From CAYPLH01 sp964411505 (lineage in GTDB: Bacteria > Bacillota > Clostridia > CAYPLH01 > DUMO01), in the NCBI GenBank assembly GCA_964411505.1, contig CAYPLH010000096.1, positions 1 through 9,677 on the forward strand: DNA of 9,677 bases, given 5' to 3'. A program made the position numbers and the translations under genes. Below are positions 1 through 6,048 of the stretch, piece by piece. The first letter of the stretch is position 1. Every line of letters begins with the position of its first letter. The notes under the pieces are model-generated. The model was not told the DNA's origin and did not search any database. It saw nothing but the letters and a program-made list of their open reading frames with translations.

Positions 1-85
1 ATTTTTATTGATACCTTACCATTTTCTATCCAGAAAATGTTCCCATATTTTTACTTGGAGTTAGTTTTCGAAATTACTCAAATAA

Positions 86-132
86 TGTACATTCATGCTA
101 CAAATTATACATTATTGTAGCATGAATGTACA
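86..132. repeat. 18-bp perfect inverted repeat
   Basis: Arms 86-103 and 115-132 are exact reverse complements (outer core TGTACATTCATGCTACA) around an 11-base AT-rich loop. No clean T-run follows on either strand and the stem is only moderately GC-rich, so an ordinary intrinsic terminator is not the best reading. It could be a binding site for an integrase, excisionase or regulator, or a structured transcript end. It lies about 200 bp from the tRNA break. Confidence 0.8.
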
Positions 133-266
133 GATAAATTTTTCGACATTTTTAATCCTAACACCTTGCTAACAAATATCTGCAAAACATGCTTAAACCA
201 TCATTTTCCGCAAAGCCTCTGCCCGTCCGCATCACAGGTTCCAAACCCGCGCCGTTATGCCATTTT

Positions 267-283
267 TACCGCTCCCAGCGGTA
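267..283. repeat. Short GC-rich palindrome
   Basis: TACCGCT (267-273) and AGCGGTA (277-283) form a perfect 7-bp stem with a CCC loop. The T-run (263-267) precedes the stem on the + strand, and the minus strand reads A after it, so neither strand has the stem-then-T order of a terminator. It sits in the GC-richer patch between the large inverted repeat and the tRNA break and may be a protein site of the element. Confidence 0.45.
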
Positions 284-300
284 CCGAAAAACACTGACAG

Positions 301-330
301 GATACTAGGGGATACTCAGGGATAACGACT
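301..330 (+). repeat. Three direct repeats with exact 10-bp period beside tRNA break
   Basis: GATACTAGGG (301-310), GATACTCAGG (311-320) and GATAACGACT (321-330) follow one another at an exact 10-bp period; the third agrees only in its first bases before running into the tRNA anticodon loop. A period of one helical turn next to an attachment core fits arm- or core-type sites for a tyrosine recombinase or its accessory protein. That role is inferred from position. Confidence 0.55.
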
Positions 331-386
331 CGAAATCAGGTTGTCACGCAAGTGGCACGAGGGTTCGAATCCCTCCTCTTCCGCCA
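327..386 (+). tRNA. 3' fragment of tRNA-Ser(CGA), probable attachment site
   Basis: The fragment reads, in order: anticodon loop CTCGAAA (329-335, anticodon CGA 331-333), 3' anticodon strand TCAGG (336-340), a long variable arm with stem GTCAC/GTGGC and GCAA loop (343-356), T-arm GAGGG-TTCGAAT-CCCTC (359-375), acceptor 3' strand CTCTTCC (376-382), discriminator G and encoded CCA (384-386). The long variable arm and G discriminator indicate serine. A matching 5' anticodon strand (CCTGA), D-arm and 5' acceptor strand (GGAAGAG) are absent; the bases before the loop read GGGATAACGA instead. So this is not a working tRNA gene but the copy left at one end of an integration at the anticodon loop. 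The intact gene should lie to the left, at the other end of the element. Confidence 0.85.
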
Positions 387-399
387 TAATTTTTGTCGA

Positions 400-431
400 A
401 AGAAGTCGATTGCCGTTGCGGTTGGCTTCTT
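400..431 (+). terminator. tRNA-type terminator hairpin
   Basis: A 14-bp stem with several G-U pairs (400-413 with 418-431) and a CGTT loop starts 13 bases after the tRNA CCA end. The tail (TATATGTTGT) has only scattered T residues, so termination would be modest. Its position is as expected for a terminator of the original tRNA-Ser gene, which supports reading this side as the native chromosome. The descending arm contains the -35 box of the next promoter. Confidence 0.5.
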
Positions 432-450
432 ATATGTTGTGTGGTATAAT
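422..450 (+). promoter_or_regulatory. Sigma-A-type promoter of the vapBC pair
   Basis: TTGGCT (422-427), a 17-base spacer and TATAAT (445-450), with an extended -10 TG at 442-443. The expected transcription start is near 457, about 37 bases before the vapB ATG at 494. The -35 box lies inside the descending arm of the preceding hairpin. Confidence 0.75.
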
Positions 451-493
451 ACTATTAGGTCATATAAACACGGGTTCATTTGGAGGGATAGTT

Positions 494-757
494 ATGTTGC
501 CAGTCAAAAAGAGAGTAGAATTGGATGGTAGTATTGCAATGGGAGATACATTAGCAATAGCTAAAATACAACCGGGGGATTGGGTCGTTATCACTCCTGC
601 TAAAAATAAAATAACCATTAAAGTGAATAAACGAATAAAATCTAAAGGGACTATTAGAGCTGCAGCCGGAGTTCTAAAGGATTGCAATGATTTGGTAGAA
701 AAGATGCTACAAATCAGGGAGGACGAGGATGATCGACTGGGAACCAGCATCCAATAG
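494..757 (+). CDS. vapB: VapB-like antitoxin (AbrB/MazE-type DNA-binding protein)
   Basis: This is an 87-residue protein. In this family the antitoxin binds and blocks the partner PIN-domain RNase and represses the shared promoter. Residues about 5-50 have the swapped-hairpin AbrB pattern: a strand with a G-S-I turn, then IQPGDWVVI, then a KNKITIKV strand. The charged tail (about 60-87, rich in Asp, Glu and Arg) is the usual toxin-binding arm. The ATG at 494 is chosen because GGAGGG (482-487) lies 6 bases upstream; the frame is open back to an ATG at 341, but that start is inside the tRNA fragment and ahead of the promoter. Its last 29 bases overlap the toxin gene, which fits coupled translation. 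The antitoxin class is assigned from fold pattern and partner, not from a database match. Confidence 0.75.
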   Translation: MLPVKKRVELDGSIAMGDTLAIAKIQPGDWVVITPAKNKITIKVNKRIKSKGTIRAAAGVLKDCNDLVEKMLQIREDEDDRLGTSIQ

Positions 758-1157
758 GTATATAGTAGATACAAATATCGTTGTTTATACGCTTCAAGGT
801 ATCAAAAATGCAATCGAAGCCATGGAAAAATTAGAGGATAATAATATTGAAGTTTATTACTCCACTATTGTCGAAGCGGAATTGTTTTCTTTTCATGAGT
901 TGACTAAAGAACAAAAAGTAAAGATTAGAAGTATTTTAGACCTTGGGGAAATAATTGATGTTGATTCAGAAATAGCATTGAAAGCAGCGGAATTACGCGC
1001 ATTGAGTAAAAAGCATTATCAACGCAGTTTAAAATTGCCGGATGCCATTATAGCAGCTACGGCATTTGTATATTCCTCAGTTTTAGTTACGCGTAATGTT
1101 GGAGATTTTGAACACTTATTAAACCATGGACTTCAAATTTTAAATCCTTTTGGATAA
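729..1157 (+). CDS. vapC: VapC-like PIN-domain toxin ribonuclease
   Basis: A 142-residue PIN-domain protein. Family members are Mg2+-dependent RNases that cut specific RNAs, often tRNAs, when freed from the antitoxin. The expected acidic residues are present: D14 in the VDTN motif, E51 in VEAEL, D105 in LPDAIIAA and D126 in TRNVGDF. Length is normal for the family and the active site looks intact. The ATG at 729 has AGGGAGG (716-722) 6 bases upstream and overlaps the antitoxin gene by 29 bases. The reading frame runs to a strong terminator 43 bases later, so the pair is a self-contained two-gene unit. It sits just on the chromosome side of the tRNA attachment site, where such pairs often accumulate. 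Target specificity cannot be read from the sequence. Confidence 0.88.
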   Translation: MIDWEPASNRYIVDTNIVVYTLQGIKNAIEAMEKLEDNNIEVYYSTIVEAELFSFHELTKEQKVKIRSILDLGEIIDVDSEIALKAAELRALSKKHYQRSLKLPDAIIAATAFVYSSVLVTRNVGDFEHLLNHGLQILNPFG

Positions 1158-1199
1158 CAAAGATATTGTTGTGTGGGATCTTTTTTAACCAAACCTTCC

Positions 1200-1242
1200 A
1201 AAAAGACATACCTTCCGCCAAGGGGAAGATATGTCTTTTTTT
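1200..1242. terminator. Strong bidirectional intrinsic terminator
   Basis: Arms 1200-1216 and 1224-1240 pair with a single mismatch (1211/1229). The centre is GACATA/TATGTC plus CTTCC/GGAAG, with a 7-base loop. Seven T residues (1236-1242) end the right arm, and five A residues (1200-1204) give the same arrangement on the other strand. It closes the vapBC unit and separates it from the methyltransferase gene. Confidence 0.9.
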
Positions 1243-1319
1243 ACATGCAAAAGCACGGTATTATGTGTAAAAGCAATGACATCATACAGATAAGTACGAT
1301 TCAAGAGAGGAGAAAACAG

Positions 1320-1790
1320 ATGGACTATACAGGAATTAACGCGAATGTGATAGATATCTGGATTGAAAAAGGATGGAGGTGGGGCATACCAATTTCTCAT
1401 GAGCAGTTTGTTGATGCACTTAATGGTAAATGGTCGATGCTTTTGACGGCGACCAAGCCTGTCCCTAAAGACTGGTATCCTGATTTGGATGGCAAAAGAG
1501 TTCTCGGACTTGCTTCAGGGGGCGGCCAACAAATGCCTATTTTTGCTGCGCTCGGGGCTGAATGTACAGTCCTTGATTATTCCGAGATGCAGATAAAGAG
1601 CGATTTGTCTGTTGCGGAAAGAGAAGGTTATAAAATCAATGCTATACGTGCGGACATGACAAAGCCGTTGCCATTTGACAACAATTCATTCGATTTGGTT
1701 TTTCATCCCGTATCAAACTGCTATATAGAAGATGTTATGCATGTTTGGAAAGAGTGTTATCGTATCTTGAAAAAAGGCGGCAAATCGTAA
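1320..1790 (+). pseudogene. Class I SAM-dependent methyltransferase, 3' end lost
   Basis: A 156-residue Rossmann-fold methyltransferase. SAM-binding motif I is VLGLASGGGQQ (61-71), the acidic residue after strand 2 is D86 in VLDYS, ADMTKPLPF (111-119) is the motif II region, and DLVFHPVSNCY (125-135) is the fourth strand. The protein stops right after the post-motif segment ILKKGG (149-154), where relatives continue for roughly 100 more residues that complete the sheet and substrate pocket. It is therefore probably inactive. ATG 1320 is chosen because AGAGAGGAG lies just upstream (about 1303-1311); an upstream in-frame ATG at 1173 would put the terminator inside the gene. The break at about 1782-1790 coincides with the break of the facing lipoprotein gene. 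Substrate unknown. Confidence 0.85.
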
Positions 1791-2128
1791 AATGCACCAG
1801 TTTGAAATATCTTATAAAGATTTTTTATTGTATAACTGTCAAAATAAATAATGTCCGGTCCCTCTCCAGCCATTATTTCACTTGAAATCCGGCTTCTGTA
1901 TTCATCAAGACTGTCAATATTTATAAATACAATCTTTTTACCAGGGTACATACTATTATACTGCCAAATGGCATTTTCTAGGAATTTATCATTCCTGAAA
2001 ATATATATTTTCATACTTTCCACAATATTTGCATCAGCATTAGAATCATTTGAACAGGAGCATAAGCTAATAACGATGAAAGACATCAATAAAACAAATA
2101 CTGTTTTTTTAATAATGTTTTTCAACAT
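1757..2128 (-). pseudogene. Solute-binding lipoprotein (family 1 type), C-terminal part lost
   Basis: A 123-residue N-terminal piece. A lipoprotein signal (KK, then a hydrophobic run at about 9-22) ends in the lipobox LCSC with the modified Cys at 25. The mature part has family 1 solute-binding features: IYIFRNDKFLENAIWQYN, then MAGEGPDIIYFDSY, then GAFYDL. Relatives of this type run several hundred residues, so about three quarters is missing. The last seven residues (PPFFKIR) are the antisense of methyltransferase codons, so the true sequence ends at about FYDL. The ATG overlaps the permease stop by 7 bases (2122-2128), and the ribosome site GGAGGG lies in the permease codons, so it is the last gene of the operon. 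Pairing with an ABC-2 system rather than an importer suggests a sensor or accessory role. Confidence 0.82.
1779..1795. other. Recombination or deletion junction joining two broken genes
   Basis: Family-like methyltransferase sequence on the + strand ends at Gly154 (codon 1779-1781). Family-like lipoprotein sequence on the minus strand ends at the Phe-Tyr-Asp-Leu codons (1781-1792). The two halves meet with no spacer, which points to one join event. No long repeat or insertion-sequence end is visible at the join. An assembly join cannot be excluded from the sequence alone. Confidence 0.7.
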
Positions 2129-3285
2129 GCATCCCTCCTCAAAAAACCTTTATAAATCAGACATGCAGCCAAAATGCCGACAATAAATAAAAATGGAATT
2201 AAGACATACGGATATAGGACAGGGTACCCAAAAAAATTAAATGCCTTAAATTTTACGAACACATTATCCGTAAATATTGCATGGAATATACTAAGATCAT
2301 AAATGGGACCTTTTATTTTAAACATACCCTCTAAAATCGGCGGATAAATAATAAAAATTGCTCCTATAAAGAACGTATACATGGAGGACTTCAATCTGGA
2401 CGAAATCAGCGCAATTACAATTGCAAGCACCAATCCAGCTGCAACCTGGAATAAAAGCTGAACTATATAATACTGAGCGATAGAAAACTTATACGGTGCA
2501 AGACCAAATGAATATAAACTGTTTAAAGGGGGATTCCACCCGGATGCCGAACCAAAGATAATATATATAATTAATTGAATAACATTTAAAAGTATGATAG
2601 CAATTACGCTAAACACAACTCCGGCAAGTATTTTTGCTGTTACAATTCTTCTTCTTCCATTTTTTGAACTTAATATTATAGAATCCATTCCGCTTGAGTA
2701 TTCCTGAGTAAAGATAGGAGAAAGAATTAAAAGAATAAATATGAAAAAAAGCAAAGCGCTGTCTCTGAATGCTTTCCTCTGCGTTGACCAAAACCATGTG
2801 TAGTAAACTTTCGGTCCCCCTGCACTAACCATCATTTCATATTGCATTTGTCTCATTCTATATTCATATGTATTTTCCTTACCATTTTGTTCAAGAGCAT
2901 TTAATAAAACTAATATTCCTGATAAACTATAAGGATTTTCTGCTTTTTCATCATACCATGGGTTGATACTACTTTTTCCATATCGATACAATTCCATGTT
3001 AATAAATGTCTCCAAGTATCGGAGATGTAAACCATCTGAGAAATTATTCGTAGTTAAATTTATGTTGTATTTATTTCGAATTTGTTTAAGAGTATATCCA
3101 TTAGCGGTCACACCTATATATGGTACAAATTCCTCATAAACAGTTTTAGGTGTACCATTGGTATAATAGTATCCTGCAACTTCACCAACACCTGTTAATA
3201 TAATTAGACATAGCATTATAGCAATAGCCGCCATTGCTGTTTTACCATATAATAGCTTTTTTATTTCAAACTTAAGTAATTCCAT
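2122..3285 (-). CDS. ABC-2 type transporter permease
   Basis: A 387-residue membrane protein with a classic ABC-2 layout: one N-terminal membrane segment (about 15-35), a long probably external loop (about 36-170), then five segments (about 174-193, 218-243, 270-296, 301-317, 358-377). After the second segment comes the cytoplasmic stretch QEYSSGMDSIILSSKNGRRR, typical of ABC-2 permeases of the exporter class and the likely contact to the ATPase. The ATG abuts the ATPase stop directly (TAAATG), so translation is coupled; GGTGGGG in the last ATPase codons can serve as ribosome site. ABC-2 permeases move lipids, polysaccharides, peptides or antibiotics outward; the substrate here is unknown. 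The roughly 135-residue external loop is large and could contact the lipoprotein or an external ligand. The gene appears intact. Confidence 0.85.
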   Translation of the reverse strand: MELLKFEIKKLLYGKTAMAAIAIMLCLIILTGVGEVAGYYYTNGTPKTVYEEFVPYIGVTANGYTLKQIRNKYNINLTTNNFSDGLHLRYLETFINMELYRYGKSSINPWYDEKAENPYSLSGILVLLNALEQNGKENTYEYRMRQMQYEMMVSAGGPKVYYTWFWSTQRKAFRDSALLFFIFILLILSPIFTQEYSSGMDSIILSSKNGRRRIVTAKILAGVVFSVIAIILLNVIQLIIYIIFGSASGWNPPLNSLYSFGLAPYKFSIAQYYIVQLLFQVAAGLVLAIVIALISSRLKSSMYTFFIGAIFIIYPPILEGMFKIKGPIYDLSIFHAIFTDNVFVKFKAFNFFGYPVLYPYVLIPFLFIVGILAACLIYKGFLRRDAC

Positions 3286-4170
3286 TTATCTAACCCCACC
3301 TTTAGTTTTAAAATAGTGGATATACATATCTTCATAAGAAGGCTCAGTCGTTTCACAATTTTCAAAGGGTTTTTTATCGCTGACAATCCTTATTTCCATA
3401 TAATCCTTCTTCCTTGAAATATTAGTAATCAAGCCATTATCATTTATGGAATTCAAGTTAGCATACTCTTTTTCACTGACTTTCGATTTCCATACCCTGC
3501 CATCCATTCCAGCAAGCAAATTTTCTCCCGTATCAGCAATTAAGAGCTTTCCCTTGTTAAGGAGTATGACCTCCTTTGCTATCATCTCAATATCAGATAT
3601 GGTATGTGTTGAGTAAAGGATAATTTTATCAAAGGATATATCAGCAATCGTATTCTTAAATTTTATTTTTTCCTCCGGATCAAGTCCGACTGTTGGCTCA
3701 TCTAAAATGAGTATTTTGGGATCATTTAATAATGCTTGAGCAATCCCCAATCGACGTTTCATTCCTCCCGAGAATTTTCCGCATTGCATTTTAGCATCAT
3801 CTTTAAGGCTTACCAACTCCAATAGCTCTTGTGCTTTCCAAACTGCCTTTTTCTTCTCTATACCTTTTAATGCACTTATATATAATAAAAACTCAAAAGC
3901 AGTAAAGTTTTTGTAAAGTCCCATCTCTTGGGGCAAGTATCCCAAAAGCTCTCTGTACTTTTCATCCATATCAGTTTTGTCCTGACCGTTTACAAGCACT
4001 CTTCCTTTAGTAGGTTTTAGAACATCCGCTAGTATCCGCATTAGCGTGGTCTTGCCTGAGCCATTAGGACCAATGAGTCCGTACACGCCTTCTCTTAATT
4101 CTATAAAGATATTATCAAGAGCCTGTTTATCATTATACCGTTTAGATACATTTTCAATCAAAAGCCTCAT
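3286..4170 (-). CDS. ABC transporter ATP-binding protein
   Basis: A 294-residue ATPase with a full motif set: Walker A GPNGSGKTT (34-42), Q-loop LPQEMG (Q81), signature FSGGM (133-137), Walker B ILILDEP (153-159), D-loop GLD (162-164) and switch His189 in STHT. After about residue 215 there is an extra C-terminal domain of roughly 80 residues, common in ATPases paired with ABC-2 permeases (bacitracin-exporter-like and CcmA-like groups). The ATG at 4170 is preferred over an in-frame TTG at 4176 because AAGGAG (4179-4184) is 8 bases from the ATG and only 2 from the TTG. The start lies within the 3' end of the upstream membrane-protein gene (17-base overlap), and the stop abuts the permease ATG. 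It energises the permease in the same operon. Confidence 0.93.
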   Translation of the reverse strand: MRLLIENVSKRYNDKQALDNIFIELREGVYGLIGPNGSGKTTLMRILADVLKPTKGRVLVNGQDKTDMDEKYRELLGYLPQEMGLYKNFTAFEFLLYISALKGIEKKKAVWKAQELLELVSLKDDAKMQCGKFSGGMKRRLGIAQALLNDPKILILDEPTVGLDPEEKIKFKNTIADISFDKIILYSTHTISDIEMIAKEVILLNKGKLLIADTGENLLAGMDGRVWKSKVSEKEYANLNSINDNGLITNISRKKDYMEIRIVSDKKPFENCETTEPSYEDMYIHYFKTKGGVR

Positions 4171-5005
4171 TAGCAACGCTCCTTGTATATATTAAAATTA
4201 TGTTATATACCCATAACATTCCACCGGCTACCCCTATACCTGCAATCACAAGTGCATTGAGATTTAAAATCCAATTTGAGATTTTTTCAGAAGAGATTAT
4301 TATAAAAGAAAAGATCGACCATAAGGTTATAATAAATTGCGTAAAATTATAATTCTTTATTTTAATTGCAATAAAAAGAGATATGCCGGAAATCGTAACA
4401 AAAGGTAAACACCAGCATATCATCATTTTACTTAACTCTAAACTTTTGTCAGTATACAAAAAAGCAATGGAAAGTATTAAACTCAAGATATTATTAAAAA
4501 TACACATTAGAACCAGTCTTATTAAGCCCAGCTCAATAGAATTAATTTTAAAGCTCATTTCCAACTCTTCCATCCCAGCGCTCCTGCTTTTGAAAACAGC
4601 GGAAAGCCCTATTATAAATGGAATTGGTGAAAGAATCATTGCTGCTCTATAGGGACTGCCAAAAAAATACCCAGATGTCGTTAAGTAAAATCCAATTACA
4701 TAAATCAATACGCTAACCAATATATATATCTTATTGCAATATGTTAGTATAAGTTTAAGCTTATCAAACAGTTTTACGTCTTTGGTGATATTTTTTATAT
4801 TTATCACCTTCGGCATATAAGCCTTACATGCAGTTATGGTGTTTTCTAATTGCTGTTCATCAGGGTATTTAACACTAGATTCTTTTAGCCTGCAGATTAT
4901 GTTTCTTAATTCTTCATAACTAAAGTCTTTATATAACTCTTCTTCCATTCCCTCTAAACAATCTATTGCATCATGTTCCTGTTGTTTTTTTATTATATTC
5001 ATCAC
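4154..5005 (-). CDS. Six-TM membrane protein, candidate anti-sigma factor
   Basis: I do not recognise this 283-residue protein with certainty. It has a soluble, charged N-terminal part of about 90 residues (EEELYKDFSYEELRNIICRL and PDEQQLENTITACKAYMP), predicted helical. Six hydrophobic segments follow (about 92-110, 120-138, 162-184, 194-216, 221-238, 250-273). It starts inside the sigma-factor gene (overlap of about 32-35 bases) and ends inside the ATPase gene. Position directly after an ECF sigma gene is where the anti-sigma factor is normally found, so the N-terminal part may bind the sigma factor. No zinc-finger HxxxCxxC motif of common anti-sigma factors is present. It could instead be a second permease-like subunit. 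Start: GTG 5005 or ATG 5002; GGAGGG (5014-5019) is 8 or 11 bases away, which slightly favours GTG. Confidence 0.7.
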   Translation of the reverse strand: MMNIIKKQQEHDAIDCLEGMEEELYKDFSYEELRNIICRLKESSVKYPDEQQLENTITACKAYMPKVINIKNITKDVKLFDKLKLILTYCNKIYILVSVLIYVIGFYLTTSGYFFGSPYRAAMILSPIPFIIGLSAVFKSRSAGMEELEMSFKINSIELGLIRLVLMCIFNNILSLILSIAFLYTDKSLELSKMMICWCLPFVTISGISLFIAIKIKNYNFTQFIITLWSIFSFIIISSEKISNWILNLNALVIAGIGVAGGMLWVYNIILIYTRSVANEAFD

Positions 5006-5552
5006 TTTTTAATCCCTCCCTTTCCAATATTACCTTCAGTTTGCACAACCCCTGCCTAAAGCGCGATTTGACTGTAGATTCATTACTTTCTGTAAGCTCA
5101 GCTATTTCAATAAATTTTTTATCAAAATAAAACTTCAAAATAATCACTTCCTTTTGAAAATCCGGTAACTCATTTATGGCATTAAGAATTACTCTTTGAT
5201 CTTCCTTCTTTTCTAACAAGGAAATTACATTTGACGTGCATTGAATTTCATCACAGATACTTATTTCCCGCATTGTACTTTTATACATACCGCATTTAAA
5301 GTAATTTCTGCATGTATTAATTGCTATCTTGAAAATCCAACTTGAGAACTTACCTTTTTCAGAAGAAAACGAGTTGATACCGCTTATAACTTTTATAAAT
5401 ACTTCTTGAGTTATGTCTAATGCATAATGATGATCTTTTATCCTCCTTACGACATAACAAAATATTTGGTTATAATATCGCTTTACTATCATTTCCAAAG
5501 CAGCCTCACTGCCGTTTTTGATTTCAACCACCAATTCTTCATCACTTAACAA
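4971..5552 (-). CDS. ECF-type RNA polymerase sigma factor
   Basis: A 193-residue group 4 sigma factor. Region 2 spans about 16-86, with the core-binding stretch ALDITQEVFIKV and the promoter-melting stretch FSSWIFKIAINTCRNYFK. Region 4 spans about 126-176, with the LPDFQKEVIILKFYF helix and a helix-turn-helix (IAELTESNESTVKSRFRQG) that reads the -35 element. Length is normal. The start codon is TTG at 5552: AGGAGGT (5561-5567) lies 8 bases upstream, and the only other start nearby (GTG 5558-5560) is out of frame and stops at once. It is the first gene of the five-gene operon, and such factors usually activate their own operon, but I could not find a convincing ECF-type promoter in the AT-rich DNA upstream. 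The signal is unknown. Confidence 0.93.
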   Translation of the reverse strand: MLSDEELVVEIKNGSEAALEMIVKRYYNQIFCYVVRRIKDHHYALDITQEVFIKVISGINSFSSEKGKFSSWIFKIAINTCRNYFKCGMYKSTMREISICDEIQCTSNVISLLEKKEDQRVILNAINELPDFQKEVIILKFYFDKKFIEIAELTESNESTVKSRFRQGLCKLKVILEREGLKSDEYNKKTTGT

Positions 5553-5860
5553 ATAGACACACCTCCTATTAACAACTTTGAATTTCCTTGATATTCATTT
5601 TTTTGGTTTACACAATCAGTAAAAGCAAGCAGAATTTATTTGCATAAAAACACCTACATATAATAATACAATACATAAAGCAAAATAGTTTTAAACTTTA
5701 TAATTTTTCTTTTTTGTATCAAAACAGCCTAAATAAATTAATATTTATACTGAATTTTATTAATTTGAGCAAACTACCATTATCAGTTCTTAATTCTTCA
5801 ATAAAATATCTATACTGTTTATAATAATAATAAAAGTAGTCTGTTTACTGCAACTTACAT

Positions 5861-6030
5861 TATAATGGTTATCGAGAGTTTCATATTGGTGGGGAAGAAA
5901 TTAAATTGACGAGTGGTAGCAGCCAATCACCGGAGCTGCCAATGTGACACTCACGGAAACGATTCATATTGCCCTTTAGCTGATGATCTTTCCAATTTGG
6001 GGGTAGAGCTTTGTAAGCTCATCTTTTCTC
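5861..6030 (+). ncRNA. Possible structured RNA (speculative)
   Basis: A perfect -10 box TATAAT (5861-5866) precedes a nested fold: GAGTG 5911-5915 with CACTC 5948-5952 outside, and GCAGC 5919-5923 with GCTGC 5935-5939 inside. A hairpin GAGCTT-TGT-AAGCTC (6006-6020) followed by ATCTTTTCT could end such a transcript. No -35 box fits and the stems are short. I do not match it to any known RNA family. Confidence 0.18.
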
Positions 6031-6035
6031 AGCAT
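5976..6035 (-). pseudogene. Possible 19-codon relic of a downstream partner gene
   Basis: A short frame (MLRKDELTKLYPQIGKIIS, then TAA) starts 13 bases after the stop of the 128-residue gene and has AAGGTG (6045-6050) upstream at a 9-base spacing. The spacing resembles a second gene of a two-gene unit that was cut by a stop or deletion. The residue pattern is helical and charged but too short to assign. It may also be chance. Confidence 0.25.
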
Positions 6036-6048
6036 TTACAAAACACCT

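Larger units (their letters stand above)
1..326. other. Gene-free stretch, probable end of a tRNA-integrated element
   Basis: No convincing gene is visible on either strand. The first 120 bases hold an open frame with no start that ends at TAG 118-120; its make-up is typical of AT-rich noncoding DNA. Bases about 190-290 are clearly richer in G+C than the surroundings. The stretch contains a perfect inverted repeat (86-132), a short palindrome (267-283) and three 10-bp direct repeats that run up to the broken tRNA gene. Known rule: a 3' tRNA fragment without its 5' half marks the far end of an element integrated in that tRNA gene, and the element lies on the side of the break. By inference this stretch is the tip of such an element. 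No integrase is in view, so the element type is unknown. Confidence 0.5.
5553..6048. other. AT-rich intergenic region
   Basis: About 500 bases without a convincing gene. The part up to about 5860 is extremely AT-rich and must carry the minus-strand promoter of the sigma operon; the best match is weak (TTGTGT, 16 bases, TATCAA reading leftward from about 5612), so no promoter is assigned. From about 5865 the composition becomes more balanced, with a nested hairpin at 5911-5952, a 6-bp hairpin at 6006-6020 and a possible 19-codon relic at 5976-6035. No insertion-sequence ends or long repeats are seen. Confidence 0.6.

Noticed and set aside
1..120. Open frame from the left edge to TAG at 118-120
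   Set aside because: Only about 39 codons with no recognisable motif, AT-driven composition and overlap with the inverted repeat. Too little to call a partial gene.
267..283. Palindrome as an intrinsic terminator
   Set aside because: The T-run is on the wrong side of the stem for either strand.
257..325. 22-codon frame starting at ATG 257
   Set aside because: No ribosome site, proline-rich chance-like product, and it runs through the direct repeats at the tRNA break.
341..493. Upstream extension of the antitoxin gene to an ATG at 341
   Set aside because: The extension would translate the tRNA fragment, the hairpin and the promoter. The ATG at 494 has a strong ribosome site and gives the normal antitoxin length.
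1173..1319. Upstream start of the methyltransferase at 1173
   Set aside because: It would place a strong intrinsic terminator inside the gene. The family-like sequence begins at MDYTGIN (1320), which has its own ribosome site.
1851..2186. Plus-strand frame opposite the lipoprotein and permease ends
   Set aside because: It is antisense to coupled genes with clear signal-peptide and membrane features and has no family-like motif.
4383..4652. Plus-strand frame inside the membrane-protein gene
   Set aside because: Antisense shadow of the membrane segments, with no ribosome site.
5844..5891. Plus-strand frame around GYREFHIGGEEIKL
   Set aside because: It lacks a plausible start with a ribosome site and ends at TGA soon after. 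The residues look protein-like but are too few to assign.
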